64,000 nt of DNA, from assembly GCF_013366925.1 (NCBI RefSeq), contig NZ_JAALDK010000001.1:2611089-2675088 (forward strand). Direction: 5' to 3'. Shown here in pieces: positions 25,593 through 35,625 of the stretch. The stretch is from Paraburkholderia youngii (lineage in GTDB: Bacteria; Pseudomonadota; Gammaproteobacteria; Burkholderiales; Burkholderiaceae). The stretch's first letter is position 1, and every line of letters starts with the position of its first letter. The notes beneath the pieces were generated by a model that was given only the letters and a program-made list of their open reading frames with translations, did not search any database and was not told where the DNA came from. The translations under genes and the position numbers were made by a program.

Positions 25593-26648
25593 TCAGTCCT
25601 GGTAAAGCGCACTTGCCAGATAGCCCCGCCGTAGTTCCCGCAACGCTGAAACGACGACGGCACTCACGGGAAGTGCCAGCAGCACGCCGAAGAATCCGAA
25701 CAGTTGCGCAAACGCCAACAACGAGAAAATAACCGCCAACGGATGCAGGCCAATGCGCTCGCCAACGAGCCTCGGTGTCAGAACGACACTCTCGAGGATC
25801 TGTCCGATTCCATATATGACGGCCACCGCTGCGAAGCCGTACCAGTTCCCGAATTGTAGAAACGCGGCGAGCAGCGCAAGAACCAGCGCGGTCGAGAAGC
25901 CGATATACGGCACGAACACGGCAAATGCAGTGAGAAGGCCGACAGGCAGCGCGATGTCCAACCCGGCGATCGCCAGCGCTGCGGGGTAAAACACCGCAAG
26001 TATCACGACGACAAGCAGTTGCCCACGGAGATACTGCGCCAGCATCTGGTCGATCTCGGCAACGAAGTGGCGAGTTTTTCCGAGCCAGCGCCGCGGCACA
26101 AAACTCTCCATGCGCTCGAGCGCCTCGTGCCTGTCGTAGAGAAGATAGAAAAGAACGACCGGCACCAGCACCGCATTGCCCACGAGGCTCAACATCACAT
26201 TGCCGCTCGTGCGCAAGTACTGCCACACAGCGAGGACTGCGCCGTGTTCGCCTGAAGTCAGTCGCGCTGCCAATGCGTCGCGAACATGCCCCAGATCGAG
26301 CGAATGGTTGATCCCCAGGAAAGCCAGCCGGGGTTTCAGCGCAGCGTCCAGTTTGGACGCCAACGAAGGCAGCTCTTTTGCGAGTTCGGGCCCTTCTCTC
26401 TGAAAGACCGCGAATATCAGCAAAACAAGCAGCAGAAGAAGCGATGCGAACAGGGAAATCATGACAAACGCCGCGAGACCGCGGGGTGCGCGATGCCGTA
26501 CGAGCCACTCCACGCCTGGCTGCAAAACGTACGCGATCATGGCACCGAGTAAAAACGGCGTCAGGACGGGACGCAGGACCCATAACAGGATGCCAGCCGC
26601 TAGGGCAACGGCTCCCCAGAACAATGATTGGCGATGGTAGACAGTCAT
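25593..26648 (-). CDS. AI-2E family transporter (PerM/TqsA-like permease)
   Basis: 351 residues, polytopic inner-membrane protein. Hydrophobic segments lie near residues 10-45, 62-88, 150-175, 210-240, 240-265 and 300-335. Family features include PFLLGAMIAYVLQPGVEWL near the start, ALPVGLLTAFAVFVPYIGF and VGERIGLHPLAVIFSLLAFAQLFGFFGVLLALP. Members export small solutes, including autoinducer-2 in one characterised case; the substrate cannot be told. It may share a leftward transcript with the small ORFs at 26837-26947 and 27005-27187. Confidence 0.92.
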   Translation of the reverse strand: MTVYHRQSLFWGAVALAAGILLWVLRPVLTPFLLGAMIAYVLQPGVEWLVRHRAPRGLAAFVMISLFASLLLLLVLLIFAVFQREGPELAKELPSLASKLDAALKPRLAFLGINHSLDLGHVRDALAARLTSGEHGAVLAVWQYLRTSGNVMLSLVGNAVLVPVVLFYLLYDRHEALERMESFVPRRWLGKTRHFVAEIDQMLAQYLRGQLLVVVILAVFYPAALAIAGLDIALPVGLLTAFAVFVPYIGFSTALVLALLAAFLQFGNWYGFAAVAVIYGIGQILESVVLTPRLVGERIGLHPLAVIFSLLAFAQLFGFFGVLLALPVSAVVVSALRELRRGYLASALYQD

Positions 26649-26801
26649 ACGTAAGACCTTTCCGCGTTAAAGCTCAGTTCGGCAGGCGAGCGGCGCTGCA
26701 CAATTCGCCTGGCTCGCATACGCTGCCCTTATCCTGCCGTCATCGCCGCACATTTGCCGTCCCCGCGTGGGGACAGTGGCGACACACCTGCAATCCGCAT
26801 G

Positions 26802-26819
26802 AGTGATATTATCATCACT
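26802..26819. promoter_or_regulatory. Inverted repeat AGTGAT-N6-ATCACT upstream of the AI-2E permease gene
   Basis: Perfect 6-base arms at 26802-26807 and 26814-26819 in an AT-rich stretch about 155 bases upstream of the permease start. A second imperfect palindrome, TCAATCATGAATTGA, follows at 26833-26847. Probably protein-binding sites; the binder is unknown. The rest of 26649-26836 shows nothing else. Confidence 0.35.
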
Positions 26820-26836
26820 ATTGGATAGATCGTCAA

Positions 26837-26947
26837 TCATGAATTGATCTGCCCTGTTCCGGGACATGCGGAATACCTGACAACAGCGATAACCGCATTG
26901 GCATCGACCATTAACGGCAGGAGCAGTGCGGCAAGCGATCTGTTCAT
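26837..26947 (-). CDS. Candidate 36-residue hydrophobic small protein
   Basis: ATG 26947 is preceded by the strong ribosome site GGGGAGG with 4-base spacing to the start. The predicted peptide begins MNRSLAALLLPLM, continues VDANAVIAVV and ends GTGQINS. It has one hydrophobic segment that could be a membrane span or a signal peptide. It lies between the 27005-27187 gene and the AI-2E permease, all on the minus strand. The ribosome site is the main evidence; homologues are not known to me. Confidence 0.35.
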   Translation of the reverse strand: MNRSLAALLLPLMVDANAVIAVVRYSACPGTGQINS

Positions 26948-27004
26948 TGACACCTCCCCGGAGCATTGCATGTGTTCTCGGAAAGCCACGCGGGCCACTG
27001 AAGT

Positions 27005-27187
27005 TCAGTGCATCTGCCCGCTATTCAGTGCGAGCAGGCGCTCCAGCTCCAGCAGGGCCTCGCCAAGCAGGTCGATGGCGCCGTTGGGCGTGGACGCCGT
27101 CGCTGCACTGCGAAGCGCGGCCTGCACGATCTGGTGAGCGCTTTCTGGCCTTGCTTTACCGATCATCGCGATGAATGGCTTTTCCAT
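27005..27187 (-). CDS. Small conserved-looking hypothetical protein, 60 residues
   Basis: ATG 27187 follows AGGAG with 6-base spacing; the upstream in-frame extension to 27343 has no site and unlikely composition. The product (MEKPFIAMIGKARPE start, LLGEALLELERLLALN end) is two amphipathic helices without a signal peptide, so probably cytoplasmic and perhaps dimeric through the Leu-rich second helix. I do not recognise a family. It reads toward the 36-residue ORF and the AI-2E permease. Confidence 0.6.
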   Translation of the reverse strand: MEKPFIAMIGKARPESAHQIVQAALRSAATASTPNGAIDLLGEALLELERLLALNSGQMH

Positions 27188-27504
27188 AAGTACTCCTTCT
27201 CTCGACAATAAGAATCCGGCACCTGATGGATGAGGTGACGGCGGCGGGAAGTATATGTGCCGTAGACCTTGAAGGGACGCTCGCAATTGTGTGTTTCCAT
27301 CTTGCCAACGAACGAGGCGATGGGCGTCCGTGGGAGCTCGCAAGGTTGCGCCCGGCGGAACTGTTCGTTGTCGTGCAGTTGCTTGTGAGTGTTTAGCGAT
27401 TCGATAGACTCTCGCTCAACGAACTGACGGCTTGCTGCCCCAGCACGTTATTTCAGAAATCCGCGTCCTCTTATGTCCGACGCGCTAGTGGAGAGACCAT
27501 CATC
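27188..27504. other. 317-base intergenic region, divergent leader
   Basis: It separates the 60-residue ORF (leftward) from the DUF4148 gene (rightward). A plus-strand frame at 27226-27396 (56 codons, MDEVTAAGS start) has reasonable composition but no ribosome site, so I do not call it. Nothing else was recognised. Confidence 0.35.
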
Positions 27505-27813
27505 GTGAAGGCAAGAAAGTTCATCCCGGGTACCGTTCTCGCGTCTGCGCTAACCGTACCGGCTGTCTCATTCGCACACAGCACCAGCTCGCTAATGAGC
27601 GAGCTAGTGCGCGCCCCGGTTCGGCCGCAGGGTGCAAGCTACCTGGACAGAACAAGCGCCGCCGCGGGCTACCCGATGGACTTTGCGTGCGCCAAGGCGC
27701 GGATGCAAGCCCAACAACAGGCGTTTGAACAATATGGTGGCGTGAGAAGCTCGTCCGCAAAGCAATCGTCAGTCCAACCCGTTTCCGGCAGCGGCGTGAT
27801 ATCGGATATTTGA
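27505..27813 (+). CDS. Secreted DUF4148-like protein
   Basis: 102 residues from GTG 27505, preceded by GGAGAG. Residues 1-24 are a clear signal peptide (MKARKFIPG, hydrophobic core, VSFAHS cleavage region). The mature part is short and contains the GYPMDFACAKARMQAQ segment, resembling the 'YPaniqaAeaRvaaq' motif of DUF4148 proteins, which are abundant in Burkholderiaceae. Function of the family is unknown; they are periplasmic. Gene stands alone. Confidence 0.75.
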   Translation: MKARKFIPGTVLASALTVPAVSFAHSTSSLMSELVRAPVRPQGASYLDRTSAAAGYPMDFACAKARMQAQQQAFEQYGGVRSSSAKQSSVQPVSGSGVISDI

Positions 27814-28196
27814 AGTTAGCGGCGAAAAAGTTCAGGGGGCCGGTTTTTTTCAGGGCGGCAAAGTTAACGCAACAGCCCCTCATGCAGCAGCTTTCGTCAC
27901 AGCAGCTGACGCAGGCAACGTCTCAAGTCCAGAGCCAGCTTTCTTCACAGTCGCCGATCCAGGCCCCTAAACCGCCGACGCGTCCCTCGTCAGCGCTTCC
28001 GCAATTTTTTGCCGACCGCCCCACGATCTGTTACCGCGCGTTGCGTCGACGGGCGCTTGGCGCGAGTTCGCTACAATTATGGTTTACATATCACCGATGA
28101 TATACTAATCACTTTAGATATCGGACAGCGAACGTCTCCTGCGCTACCGGCATGGGCACATCGGCGGATGGCACCTGCTGCGCCATGAGGCAGGCA
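27814..28196. other. 383-base region before the MscS gene; no gene called
   Basis: A frame entered by a TTG overlapping the previous stop (27810-28100) encodes a Gln/Ser-rich peptide (LSSQQLTQATSQVQSQ) but has no ribosome site, so it is left out. An inverted repeat ATATCA-CCGA-TGATAT sits at 28088-28103 in an AT-rich promoter-like stretch. Confidence 0.4.
28088..28103. promoter_or_regulatory. Inverted repeat ATATCA-N4-TGATAT upstream of MscS-type gene
   Basis: Perfect 6-base arms around CCGA, about 95 bases upstream of the channel start, in AT-rich DNA with a TATACT-like hexamer at 28101-28106. A matching -35 box at proper spacing is not evident. Confidence 0.35.
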
Positions 28197-30764
28197 ATGA
28201 CGTTTCGCCCGTCTCCTTCCCGAGCCATGCGACAAGTACTTCTGGTCACTTTCCGCGTCATCGTTCTTGCGTTGTGGGCCCTCGTCCCGGCCGTAGCATG
28301 CTCGGCGGGCGGTCCGCCTGCCGGGGCTGACCGCGACTACGCCGCGCCCATCGCTGGTGTGGGTTCTGAGCCGGCGGAAGCACTCAATGCGCTTCAGGCC
28401 AAGGAAGACGCGCTCAGGCAGCGAGCGTCGAGGGCAACCGGTGATGCCGAACTGATCAAACTGGACTCGCTGAGCCGGCGCATAGTCGACGACGTCGACA
28501 AATTGGTCGAAACCTCGCTGCAGCCCGAGCTTGAACGGACGCACGCGCAGCTCGATTTGCTCGGCGCGGCACCCCTCGCCGGTGCAAGGCCGGAAACACC
28601 CGCCGTCGCCCAACAACGCGACGCCCTCACGGCGCAGCAAGCGCGGCTTGGTGCGCAGCTCAGGCAGGCGCGAAGCATTAAGGGCGATCTGGCCAACGTC
28701 GATGCACAGATCGGACGATTGCTCCACGAACATCTGAAAGACCAACTGGCGCTCCGCACCGACAGCATTCTGAGCACTGCATTCTGGACACCCATGGTTC
28801 ACCCGGAAGCGGCTGACTATCAGAGTCTGCGAGCGCTTGGAAAGCAGGTCGAAAAGCAGATGCAATCGATGTGGCAACCGGGACGCTTCCTCGCCACCAC
28901 GATCCTTCTGGCCGCGGTAGCCTGCGCAACAGTCGGTGCCAGCCTTCTTGAGCGAACGCTAGGATGGGTTTGCGTTCGCCGTCTGCCGGAAGGACGGCTG
29001 CGCCGCAGTGCTTTCGCGATATCGACCGTACTTGCGACGCTTGCGACCACTGTGGTTGCAATACACCTGGTCGGCGTGGCCATTGGCGGTCGACAAAGCT
29101 TGTCGCCCGCCCTGCAGACCTTCACTGACGAGCTTGTCAAGCACATCGTCAATTGTGCGTTGATCCTCGCACTTGGCAGGGCGTTCCTGTGTACAGAGCA
29201 TCCTACCTGGCGCCTGCCTGCTATCGCTGATCCTGTGGCGCAGGCGCTCAGATCTTTTCCACGGACATTGGCCGCGCTCCTGCTGTTTTCAGGGGCGATA
29301 GAGCAGATCAACAGAGCGGTGGACACCAGCCTTCAAATCACGATTTTCACTCGCGGTCTGGTCGCGTTGATCGTCGCGTTGGCCATCGGCGCTTCGTTGC
29401 TTCATGCGAACCGGGTACGTACCGCTCTGGCCGCAGCCGGAAATTCGCCGGAAGGTCGGTCAACAGTTGCCGGTCTGATTCACGCTGCTGTCTGCGTTGT
29501 CGTAGTGGGCGCCCTGGCTGCATTGGTCTTCGGATACATTTCCGTTGCGCGTTTCCTGACCTACGAACTCGTGTGGTTCTATATCGTTCTGTGCAGTCTC
29601 TATTTTCTGGTGATGCTTACGCGCGATGTATGCGAAAGCATCTTTTTGCCGACGCATGCAAGCGGTAATACGATCAAGCATCTGTTTGGCCTCGAAAACG
29701 CCCATCTCGCGCAGATTTCGACAGTGCTTACCGGGGTTCTCCGAAGCGCACTCATCGTCGCTGCAGTCGTTGCGCTGCTCACAGGCGGTCTCGGAACAAC
29801 GCCCGCGGATCTGATCGACAGCATTCTGGAGGTGCTGGGCGGCGACCGGCTGCGTGCGCTCAATATCGTCCCCGCTCACATCTTTAGCGCCGTGCTCACG
29901 GCCGGCGTCGGAATATATCTGGTGCGGTCCGTGCGCAAATGGTTCGACAGGGAGTTGCTGCCTAAGACGGAAATGAGTCCCGGAATGCGGGCGTCGCTGC
30001 TCACACTGTTTGCGAACATCGGTTACGTGCTCGTCATGCTGCAGTCGTTGTCGGTGCTAGGCGTCAGATGGCACAACCTTGCGTGGATAGTCAGTGCGTT
30101 GTCGGTAGGAATCGGTTTCGGTCTGCAGGAAATCGTAAAGAACTTTATTTCCGGACTAATCTTGCTCGCGGAGCGGCCGGTGAAGGTGGGCGACATGATC
30201 AGTATCGCCGGCATCGAGGGAGACATACGGCGCATTAGCGTGCGTGCCACCCAGATCCAGCTTGCGGACAAGTCGACTGTGATCGTGCCGAACTCACAGC
30301 TCATCTCGCAGAACGTGCGCAACGTCACGATGGGAAACACCACACAGGGTATCGCCTCCCTGGTGCTCACGTTCGCCCTCGACGTCGACCCGGAGCAAGT
30401 CCGCGACATTCTTCTCGATGCTTACAGGGATCATCCTTCGGTTCTGGCACATCCGGCGCCATCCGTCATGTTCAGTCAGTTGACGCCCGAAGGCATTACG
30501 CTCACCGTTACGGGGCATGTGAGGAGCCCCAGGATCGCTGCCGACACCAAAAGCGAACTCCTGTTCGCCATCCTCAAGCGGCTCCGTGGCGCGGACATCT
30601 CTTTGTCGAACCCACGAACGGTTTTGATCCATTCACCGCGCGGCTGTCTCCCCAATGGGCTTGGGGCGGCTGCGGGTGGACCGCACCATAGCAGTTCTTC
30701 GTCAGCCGGCACAACGAGCGTATCGGCGAACACGCGAAATATTGCGAGCAGCGTCGAGGCGTAG
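28197..30764 (+). CDS. Large mechanosensitive channel, DUF3772 plus MscS domain
   Basis: 855 residues from ATG 28197 (GAGG upstream). A signal peptide or first helix covers about 10-40. A periplasmic coiled-coil region follows to about 220 ([34 protein letters not shown]), matching DUF3772. Multiple membrane helices run from about 230 to 590. The MscS pore and beta domain come next: [53 protein letters not shown]. Such channels release solutes on hypo-osmotic shock. Its C-terminus is Ser-rich. It stands alone and ends 283 bases before the aromatic operon. Confidence 0.92.
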   Translation: MTFRPSPSRAMRQVLLVTFRVIVLALWALVPAVACSAGGPPAGADRDYAAPIAGVGSEPAEALNALQAKEDALRQRASRATGDAELIKLDSLSRRIVDDVDKLVETSLQPELERTHAQLDLLGAAPLAGARPETPAVAQQRDALTAQQARLGAQLRQARSIKGDLANVDAQIGRLLHEHLKDQLALRTDSILSTAFWTPMVHPEAADYQSLRALGKQVEKQMQSMWQPGRFLATTILLAAVACATVGASLLERTLGWVCVRRLPEGRLRRSAFAISTVLATLATTVVAIHLVGVAIGGRQSLSPALQTFTDELVKHIVNCALILALGRAFLCTEHPTWRLPAIADPVAQALRSFPRTLAALLLFSGAIEQINRAVDTSLQITIFTRGLVALIVALAIGASLLHANRVRTALAAAGNSPEGRSTVAGLIHAAVCVVVVGALAALVFGYISVARFLTYELVWFYIVLCSLYFLVMLTRDVCESIFLPTHASGNTIKHLFGLENAHLAQISTVLTGVLRSALIVAAVVALLTGGLGTTPADLIDSILEVLGGDRLRALNIVPAHIFSAVLTAGVGIYLVRSVRKWFDRELLPKTEMSPGMRASLLTLFANIGYVLVMLQSLSVLGVRWHNLAWIVSALSVGIGFGLQEIVKNFISGLILLAERPVKVGDMISIAGIEGDIRRISVRATQIQLADKSTVIVPNSQLISQNVRNVTMGNTTQGIASLVLTFALDVDPEQVRDILLDAYRDHPSVLAHPAPSVMFSQLTPEGITLTVTGHVRSPRIAADTKSELLFAILKRLRGADISLSNPRTVLIHSPRGCLPNGLGAAAGGPHHSSSSSAGTTSVSANTRNIASSVEA

Positions 30765-30984
30765 CGCAGGTCTTGCGAGGATTGTCAGTCGACCGGCCTG
30801 CATAAACCCATCAGCGCCAGTAAACGCCCTGCGCAGGTTGTTGTTGCTCGACACTCCACTCGTCGCTGGGCGGCGCCGTTCTTTCGGGTTGAGGCGCGGG
30901 GAACGGCCTCCGCACTGTCTGGCGACGGACGTTGCATACCCGACATCGCCTGAAGCCGCCAATGCCGGCACTCCCGAAATTTAC

Positions 30985-31013
30985 TTGACATCTAAACTAT
31001 CAAAACCTAAATT
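30985..31013 (+). promoter_or_regulatory. Sigma70-type promoter of the aromatic-CoA operon
   Basis: TTGACA (30985-30990), 17 bases, TAAATT (31008-31013), 35 bases before the first gene. The spacer is AT-rich against a GC-rich background and would suit binding by the MarR protein encoded third in the operon. The 30765-30984 stretch holds nothing recognisable. Confidence 0.65.
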
Positions 31014-31047
31014 AATCTCAACGCGGAGTTCATTTTGGGGAACCAGC

Positions 31048-33432
31048 ATGCGCATAGTCTGTATCGGGGGCGGCCCGGCCGGTTTGTACTTCGGTCTGTT
31101 GATGAAGAAGCGCAACCCCGGCTATGAAGTCACGGTGATCGAGCGCAACCGCCCCTACGACACCTTCGGCTGGGGCGTCGTGTTCTCCGACCAGACGCTC
31201 GGCAATCTGCGCGCCGCCGACGCCCCGAGCGCCGAGGCGATCCTCGACGCGTTCAATCACTGGGACGACATCGAGATCCACTTCCGCGGCCGCAGCGTGC
31301 GTTCGTCGGGCCACGGCTTTTGCGGCATCGGTCGCAAACGCCTGCTGAATATCCTGCAGGCGCGCTGCGAAGAACTCGGCGTGAAGCTCGTGTTCGAAAC
31401 CCAGGTCGTGGACGACAGCGCATACGACGCGGACCTGATCATCGCGAGCGACGGCCTGAACAGCGCCGTGCGTCAGAAATACGCGCACACCTATCAGCCG
31501 GACATCGACGTGCGCGACTGCCGCTTCGTGTGGCTCGGCACGAAGAAGCTGTTCGACGCGTTTACGTTCGCGTTCGAGGAAACCGAATTCGGCTGGTTCC
31601 AGGCGCACGCCTACCGCTTCGACGATCAAACCTCGACGTTCATCGTCGAAACCCCGGAACGCGTATGGCGCGCCGCCGGTCTCGACGAAATGAGCAAGGA
31701 AGACAGCATCGCGTTCTGCGAGAAGCTGTTCGCGAAGTACCTCGACGGCAATGCGCTGATGTCCAACGCGGCGCATCTGCGCGGCTCGTCGCAATGGATC
31801 CGTTTTCCGCGCGTCGTCAACAAGGAATGGGTGCATTGGCGCCGCAACGCGAACGGCACACGAACGCCGATCGTGCTGATGGGCGACGCGGCGCATACCG
31901 CGCACTTCTCGATCGGCTCTGGCACCAAGCTCGCGCTGGAAGACGCGATCGAACTCGCGAACAGCATCAGCGCGCATCCGGGTTCGCATCCTGACGATCT
32001 GGCTGCAGCGTTGAAGCACTACGCCGAAGTACGCAGCGTCGACGTGCTGCGCATCCAGAACGCCGCGCGCAATTCGACCGAATGGTTCGAGCACGTCGAT
32101 CGCTATACGTCGTTCGAGCCGGAACAGTTCGCCTATTCGCTGCTCACGCGCTCGCAGCGCATCTCGCACGAGAACCTGCGCGAGAGAGATTCGCAATATC
32201 TGTCCGGCTTCGAAGACTGGCTCGCGAAGCGCGCGGGCGTCGAGCGCGCGGCGGACAAACATTCGATTCCGCCGATGTTCACGCCCTTCAAGGTGCGCGG
32301 CGTCACGCTGAAGAATCGCGTGATGGTGTCGCCGATGGCGCAGTACTCGGCGGTAGATGGCGTGGCAGGCGACTACCACCTGATGCATCTCGGCGCGCGC
32401 GCAATGGGCGGCGCCGCGCTCGTGATGACCGAGATGACCTGCGTGTCGCCCGAAGCGCGCATCACGCCGGGATGCCCCGGCATGTACGCGCCCGAGCATC
32501 TGGCCGCGTGGAAGCGCATCGTCGATCTGGTGCATCTCCAATCGGATGCGAAGATCGGCATCCAGCTCGGCCACTCCGGCGCGAAAGGTTCGACGCGCGT
32601 CGCGTGGGAAGGCATCGACCAGCCACTCGACGAAGGCAACTGGCCGCTCGTTTCGGCGTCGCCGCAGCAGTATCTGCGCGGCATCAGCCAGCATTCGCGG
32701 GAAGCCACGCATGAAGAGCTGCGCGCAATCGAGCAGCAGTTCGTGAAGGCGACGCGCATGTCGATCGAAGCGGGTTTCGACTGGCTCGAATTGCACTGCG
32801 CGCACGGCTATTTCCTGTCGAGCTTTCTGTCGCCGCTGACGAATCACCGTACCGATGAATACGGCGGCTCGCTCGAAAACCGTCTGCGTTATCCGCTGCA
32901 GGTATTCAGCGCGATCCGCGCGGTGTGGCCGCAGGACAAGCCGATTTCGGTGCGGATTTCCGCGCACGATTGGGTCGAAGGCGGCAACACGCCCGACGAC
33001 GCCGTGAAGATCGCGCAAGCGTTCAAGGCCGCCGGCGCGGACATGATCGACGTGTCGTCGGGCCAGGTCAGCAAGGAAGAAAAGCCCGTGTTCGGCCGCA
33101 TGTTCCAGACGCCGTTCGCCGATCGCGTGCGCAATGAAGCCGGCATCGCGACGATCGCGGTCGGCGCGATTTCCGAAGCGGACCACGTGAACAGCATCAT
33201 CGCGGCGGGCCGCGCGGACCTGTGCGCGATCGCGCGTCCGCATCTCGCGAATCCGTCGTGGACGTTGAACGAAGCGGCGAAGATCGGCTATCTCGACATC
33301 GCGTGGCCGAAGCCCTACACCGCCGCGAAAATGCAGCTCGAACGCAACCTCGAACGCGAGCGCGCGCAGGCCATCGCCAACGCCGGCCTGACGGCGCAAC
33401 AACGCGCGCAACGCGCCGAAGGAACCGTGTGA
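31048..33432 (+). CDS. Bifunctional FAD monooxygenase/OYE-type reductase (2-aminobenzoyl-CoA monooxygenase/reductase or salicylyl-CoA 5-hydroxylase type)
   Basis: 794 residues from ATG 31048 (GGGGA upstream). Residues 1-395 are an FAD aromatic hydroxylase: GGGPAG at 7-12, the DG motif [12 protein letters not shown] and the GD motif [17 protein letters not shown]. Residues about 410-790 are an FMN old-yellow-enzyme barrel ([41 protein letters not shown]). This fusion is the hallmark of 2-aminobenzoyl-CoA monooxygenase/reductase, which hydroxylates and then reduces the ring of the CoA ester. Salicylyl-CoA 5-hydroxylase is the alternative. The neighbouring CoA ligase, dehydrogenases and RidA-like protein favour the aminobenzoate route. 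Confidence 0.93.
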   Translation: MRIVCIGGGPAGLYFGLLMKKRNPGYEVTVIERNRPYDTFGWGVVFSDQTLGNLRAADAPSAEAILDAFNHWDDIEIHFRGRSVRSSGHGFCGIGRKRLLNILQARCEELGVKLVFETQVVDDSAYDADLIIASDGLNSAVRQKYAHTYQPDIDVRDCRFVWLGTKKLFDAFTFAFEETEFGWFQAHAYRFDDQTSTFIVETPERVWRAAGLDEMSKEDSIAFCEKLFAKYLDGNALMSNAAHLRGSSQWIRFPRVVNKEWVHWRRNANGTRTPIVLMGDAAHTAHFSIGSGTKLALEDAIELANSISAHPGSHPDDLAAALKHYAEVRSVDVLRIQNAARNSTEWFEHVDRYTSFEPEQFAYSLLTRSQRISHENLRERDSQYLSGFEDWLAKRAGVERAADKHSIPPMFTPFKVRGVTLKNRVMVSPMAQYSAVDGVAGDYHLMHLGARAMGGAALVMTEMTCVSPEARITPGCPGMYAPEHLAAWKRIVDLVHLQSDAKIGIQLGHSGAKGSTRVAWEGIDQPLDEGNWPLVSASPQQYLRGISQHSREATHEELRAIEQQFVKATRMSIEAGFDWLELHCAHGYFLSSFLSPLTNHRTDEYGGSLENRLRYPLQVFSAIRAVWPQDKPISVRISAHDWVEGGNTPDDAVKIAQAFKAAGADMIDVSSGQVSKEEKPVFGRMFQTPFADRVRNEAGIATIAVGAISEADHVNSIIAAGRADLCAIARPHLANPSWTLNEAAKIGYLDIAWPKPYTAAKMQLERNLERERAQAIANAGLTAQQRAQRAEGTV

Positions 33433-34202
33433 ACACGTCAGACACCTCTCTCGCCGCCCAACACGCGGTCGTCACCGGCGGCGGCAGCGGCATCGGCGCA
33501 GCCATCGCGCAGGCGCTGCTGCGCGCCGGCGCGCGCGTCACGCTGATGGGCCGCAACGCACAACGCCTCGAAGCGCAGCGCGAACAATGCGCGGCACTCG
33601 GCGATGTCGCGTGCATCAGCATGGACGTCACGCAAGAAGAGTCGGTGGCGCGCGCATTCGGTGAGGCGGGCGCCGTCGATATCCTCGTCAACAACGCGGG
33701 GCAGGCGCAGGCCGCGCCGTTCACGCACACCGATCTCGCGCTCTGGCAGCGCATGCTCGACGTGAATCTGACCGGCGTGTTTCTGGGCACCCGCGCTGTA
33801 CTGCCGGGCATGCTCGAGCGTGGCTATGGCCGTATCGTCAACGTCGCAAGCACCGCGGGGCAGATCGGCTATGCGTACGTCGCCGCGTATTGCGCCGCGA
33901 AGCACGGCGTGGTCGGTCTCACGCGCTCGCTCGCGCTCGAAACCGCGACGCGCGGCATCACCGTCAACGCCGTGTGCCCCGGCTACACCGAAACCGAGCT
34001 GCTGCATGCATCGCTCCAACAGATCACGAGCAAGACCTCGCGCACCGAAGCCGAGGCGCGCGACACGCTGCTGCGCTCGAATCCGCAGCGCCGCTTCGTG
34101 AGTCCGGAGCAGGTCGCGAACGCGGTGTTGTGGCTGTGCCGCCCCGGCTCGGATGCGATCACGGGGCAATCCATTTCCATTTCGGGTGGGGAAGTAACGT
34201 GA
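33429..34202 (+). CDS. Short-chain dehydrogenase/reductase
   Basis: 257 residues from GTG 33429, which overlaps the previous stop by 4 bases. The Rossmann motif TGGGSGIG is at residues about 13-20, NNAG follows, and the catalytic YxxxK occurs in [11 protein letters not shown], with CPGYTETE after it. It probably oxidises a 3-hydroxyacyl-CoA or ring alcohol intermediate in the pathway. It is coupled to the MarR gene (GTGA overlap). Confidence 0.92.
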   Translation: MNTSDTSLAAQHAVVTGGGSGIGAAIAQALLRAGARVTLMGRNAQRLEAQREQCAALGDVACISMDVTQEESVARAFGEAGAVDILVNNAGQAQAAPFTHTDLALWQRMLDVNLTGVFLGTRAVLPGMLERGYGRIVNVASTAGQIGYAYVAAYCAAKHGVVGLTRSLALETATRGITVNAVCPGYTETELLHASLQQITSKTSRTEAEARDTLLRSNPQRRFVSPEQVANAVLWLCRPGSDAITGQSISISGGEVT

Positions 34203-34753
34203 GCAAATCAACACAAGCAAAAAAGTCGGCGGCGGATGCGAAACCGTCGCGCAAAGGCGTCGCCCAACCCGCGGAGAACGTCGTGGACCTCGAAATGAGC
34301 ACCGGTGCGGACAGCCATATGGGCCTGCGTCTGTGGTTGCGCATGCTGACCACCACCAACCTCGTGCAGGCCGAATTGCGCAAACGTCTGCGCACCGAAT
34401 TCGACACCACGTTGCCGCGTTTCGATCTGATGGCGCAACTCGAACGACATCCCGAAGGCCTGAAGATGACCGAGCTGTCGCGCCGTTTGATGGTGACGGG
34501 CGGCAACGTCACCGGCATCACCGATCAGCTCGAAAAAGAGGGGCTCGTCACGCGCGATACCGACCCGAACGACCGCCGCTCGATCAGCGTGTGCCTGACG
34601 ACGGCTGGCCGCAAGGCGTTCGACAAAATGGCCGTCGCGCACGAGCAATGGGTCGTCGAAATGTTCGGCGGCCTGAGCCTCGACGAAAAGATGAAGACCC
34701 ATCAGGACCTCGGCAAACTCAAGCGGCATCTGCTCGACAGCCTGAAAGGCTGA
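34199..34753 (+). CDS. MarR-family transcriptional regulator of the operon
   Basis: 184 residues from GTG 34199, overlapping the SDR stop by 4 bases. A Lys/Ala-rich leader of about 30 residues precedes the winged helix: [43 protein letters not shown], then [10 protein letters not shown] of the wing. Being inside the operon and next to aryl-CoA enzymes, it probably senses an aryl-CoA, as MarR relatives in such clusters do, and represses the promoter at 30985-31013. This link is inferred. Confidence 0.92.
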   Translation: MSKSTQAKKSAADAKPSRKGVAQPAENVVDLEMSTGADSHMGLRLWLRMLTTTNLVQAELRKRLRTEFDTTLPRFDLMAQLERHPEGLKMTELSRRLMVTGGNVTGITDQLEKEGLVTRDTDPNDRRSISVCLTTAGRKAFDKMAVAHEQWVVEMFGGLSLDEKMKTHQDLGKLKRHLLDSLKG

Positions 34754-34772
34754 CTTCGCACTGGAGGCATAC

Positions 34773-35624
34773 ATGACACGATCCACCGCCGACGCACTGA
34801 TGGCCGGCAACCGCCTGACCCTGGCGGGCTACGAGGCGAAGCACTTCGGCTGGTCGGTGACCAGCAAGGTCGCGACGATCACGCTGAACCGCCCCGAGCG
34901 CAAGAACCCGCTGACCTTCGAATCGTATGCGGAGTTGCGCGACCTGTTCCGCGACCTCGCGTACGCGACCGACGTGAAAGCCGTCGTGCTGCACGGCGCG
35001 GGCGAAAACTTCTGCTCGGGCGGCGACGTGCACGACATCATCGCGCCGCTGATCGATCTGCCGATGCCCGAGCTGTTGCTGTTCACGCGCATGACCGGCG
35101 ACCTCGTCAAGGCCATGCGCCATTGCCCGCAGCCGATCATCGCGGCCGTCGACGGTGTCTGCGCGGGCGCCGGCGCAATCCTCGCGATGGCTTCCGATCT
35201 GCGCCTCGGCACCGCGCGCAGCAAGCTCGCGTTCCTGTTCACGCGGGTCGGCCTCGCCGGTTGCGACATGGGCGCATGCGCGATGCTGCCGCGCATCATC
35301 GGCCAGGGACGCGCCGCCGAACTGCTGTTCACCGGCCGCTCGGCAAGCGGCGACGAAGCTCACGCATGGGGCTTTTACAACCGCCTGTGCGACCCGGCCG
35401 CGCTCATCGAAGAAGCGCACAAGCTCGCCGCCGATCTCGCGTCCGGCCCGACCTTCGCGCACGGCATGACGAAGAAGATGCTGCACCAGGAATGGAGCAT
35501 GAGCATCGACGAAGCGATCGAATCCGAAGCGCAGGCGCAGGCGATCTGCATGGGCACGCGCGACTTCGAGCGCGCGTACGACGCGTTCGCGGCGAAGACA
35601 CGTCCGGTGTTCGAAGGAGACTGA
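34773..35624 (+). CDS. Enoyl-CoA hydratase/isomerase family protein
   Basis: 283 residues, preceded by CTGGAGG. The crotonase fold is shown by [17 protein letters not shown], the oxyanion segments [13 protein letters not shown] and [18 protein letters not shown], and the [18 protein letters not shown] loop. It probably hydrates or opens a ring-derived enoyl-CoA after the monooxygenase and dehydrogenase steps. Only 1 base separates its stop from the acyl-CoA dehydrogenase start codon. Confidence 0.92.
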   Translation: MTRSTADALMAGNRLTLAGYEAKHFGWSVTSKVATITLNRPERKNPLTFESYAELRDLFRDLAYATDVKAVVLHGAGENFCSGGDVHDIIAPLIDLPMPELLLFTRMTGDLVKAMRHCPQPIIAAVDGVCAGAGAILAMASDLRLGTARSKLAFLFTRVGLAGCDMGACAMLPRIIGQGRAAELLFTGRSASGDEAHAWGFYNRLCDPAALIEEAHKLAADLASGPTFAHGMTKKMLHQEWSMSIDEAIESEAQAQAICMGTRDFERAYDAFAAKTRPVFEGD

Positions 35625-35625
35625 G

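Noticed and set aside
27226..27396. 56-codon frame in the leader before the DUF4148 gene
   Set aside because: Composition is plausible but there is no ribosome site or recognised homologue.
27810..28100. 96-codon frame, Gln/Ser-rich, starting at TTG
   Set aside because: No ribosome site, no family, mostly low-complexity; could not support it as a gene.
31030..33411. 793-codon open frame antisense to the fused monooxygenase gene
   Set aside because: Arg/His-rich composition and exact mirror of a strongly supported gene; a shadow frame caused by high GC.
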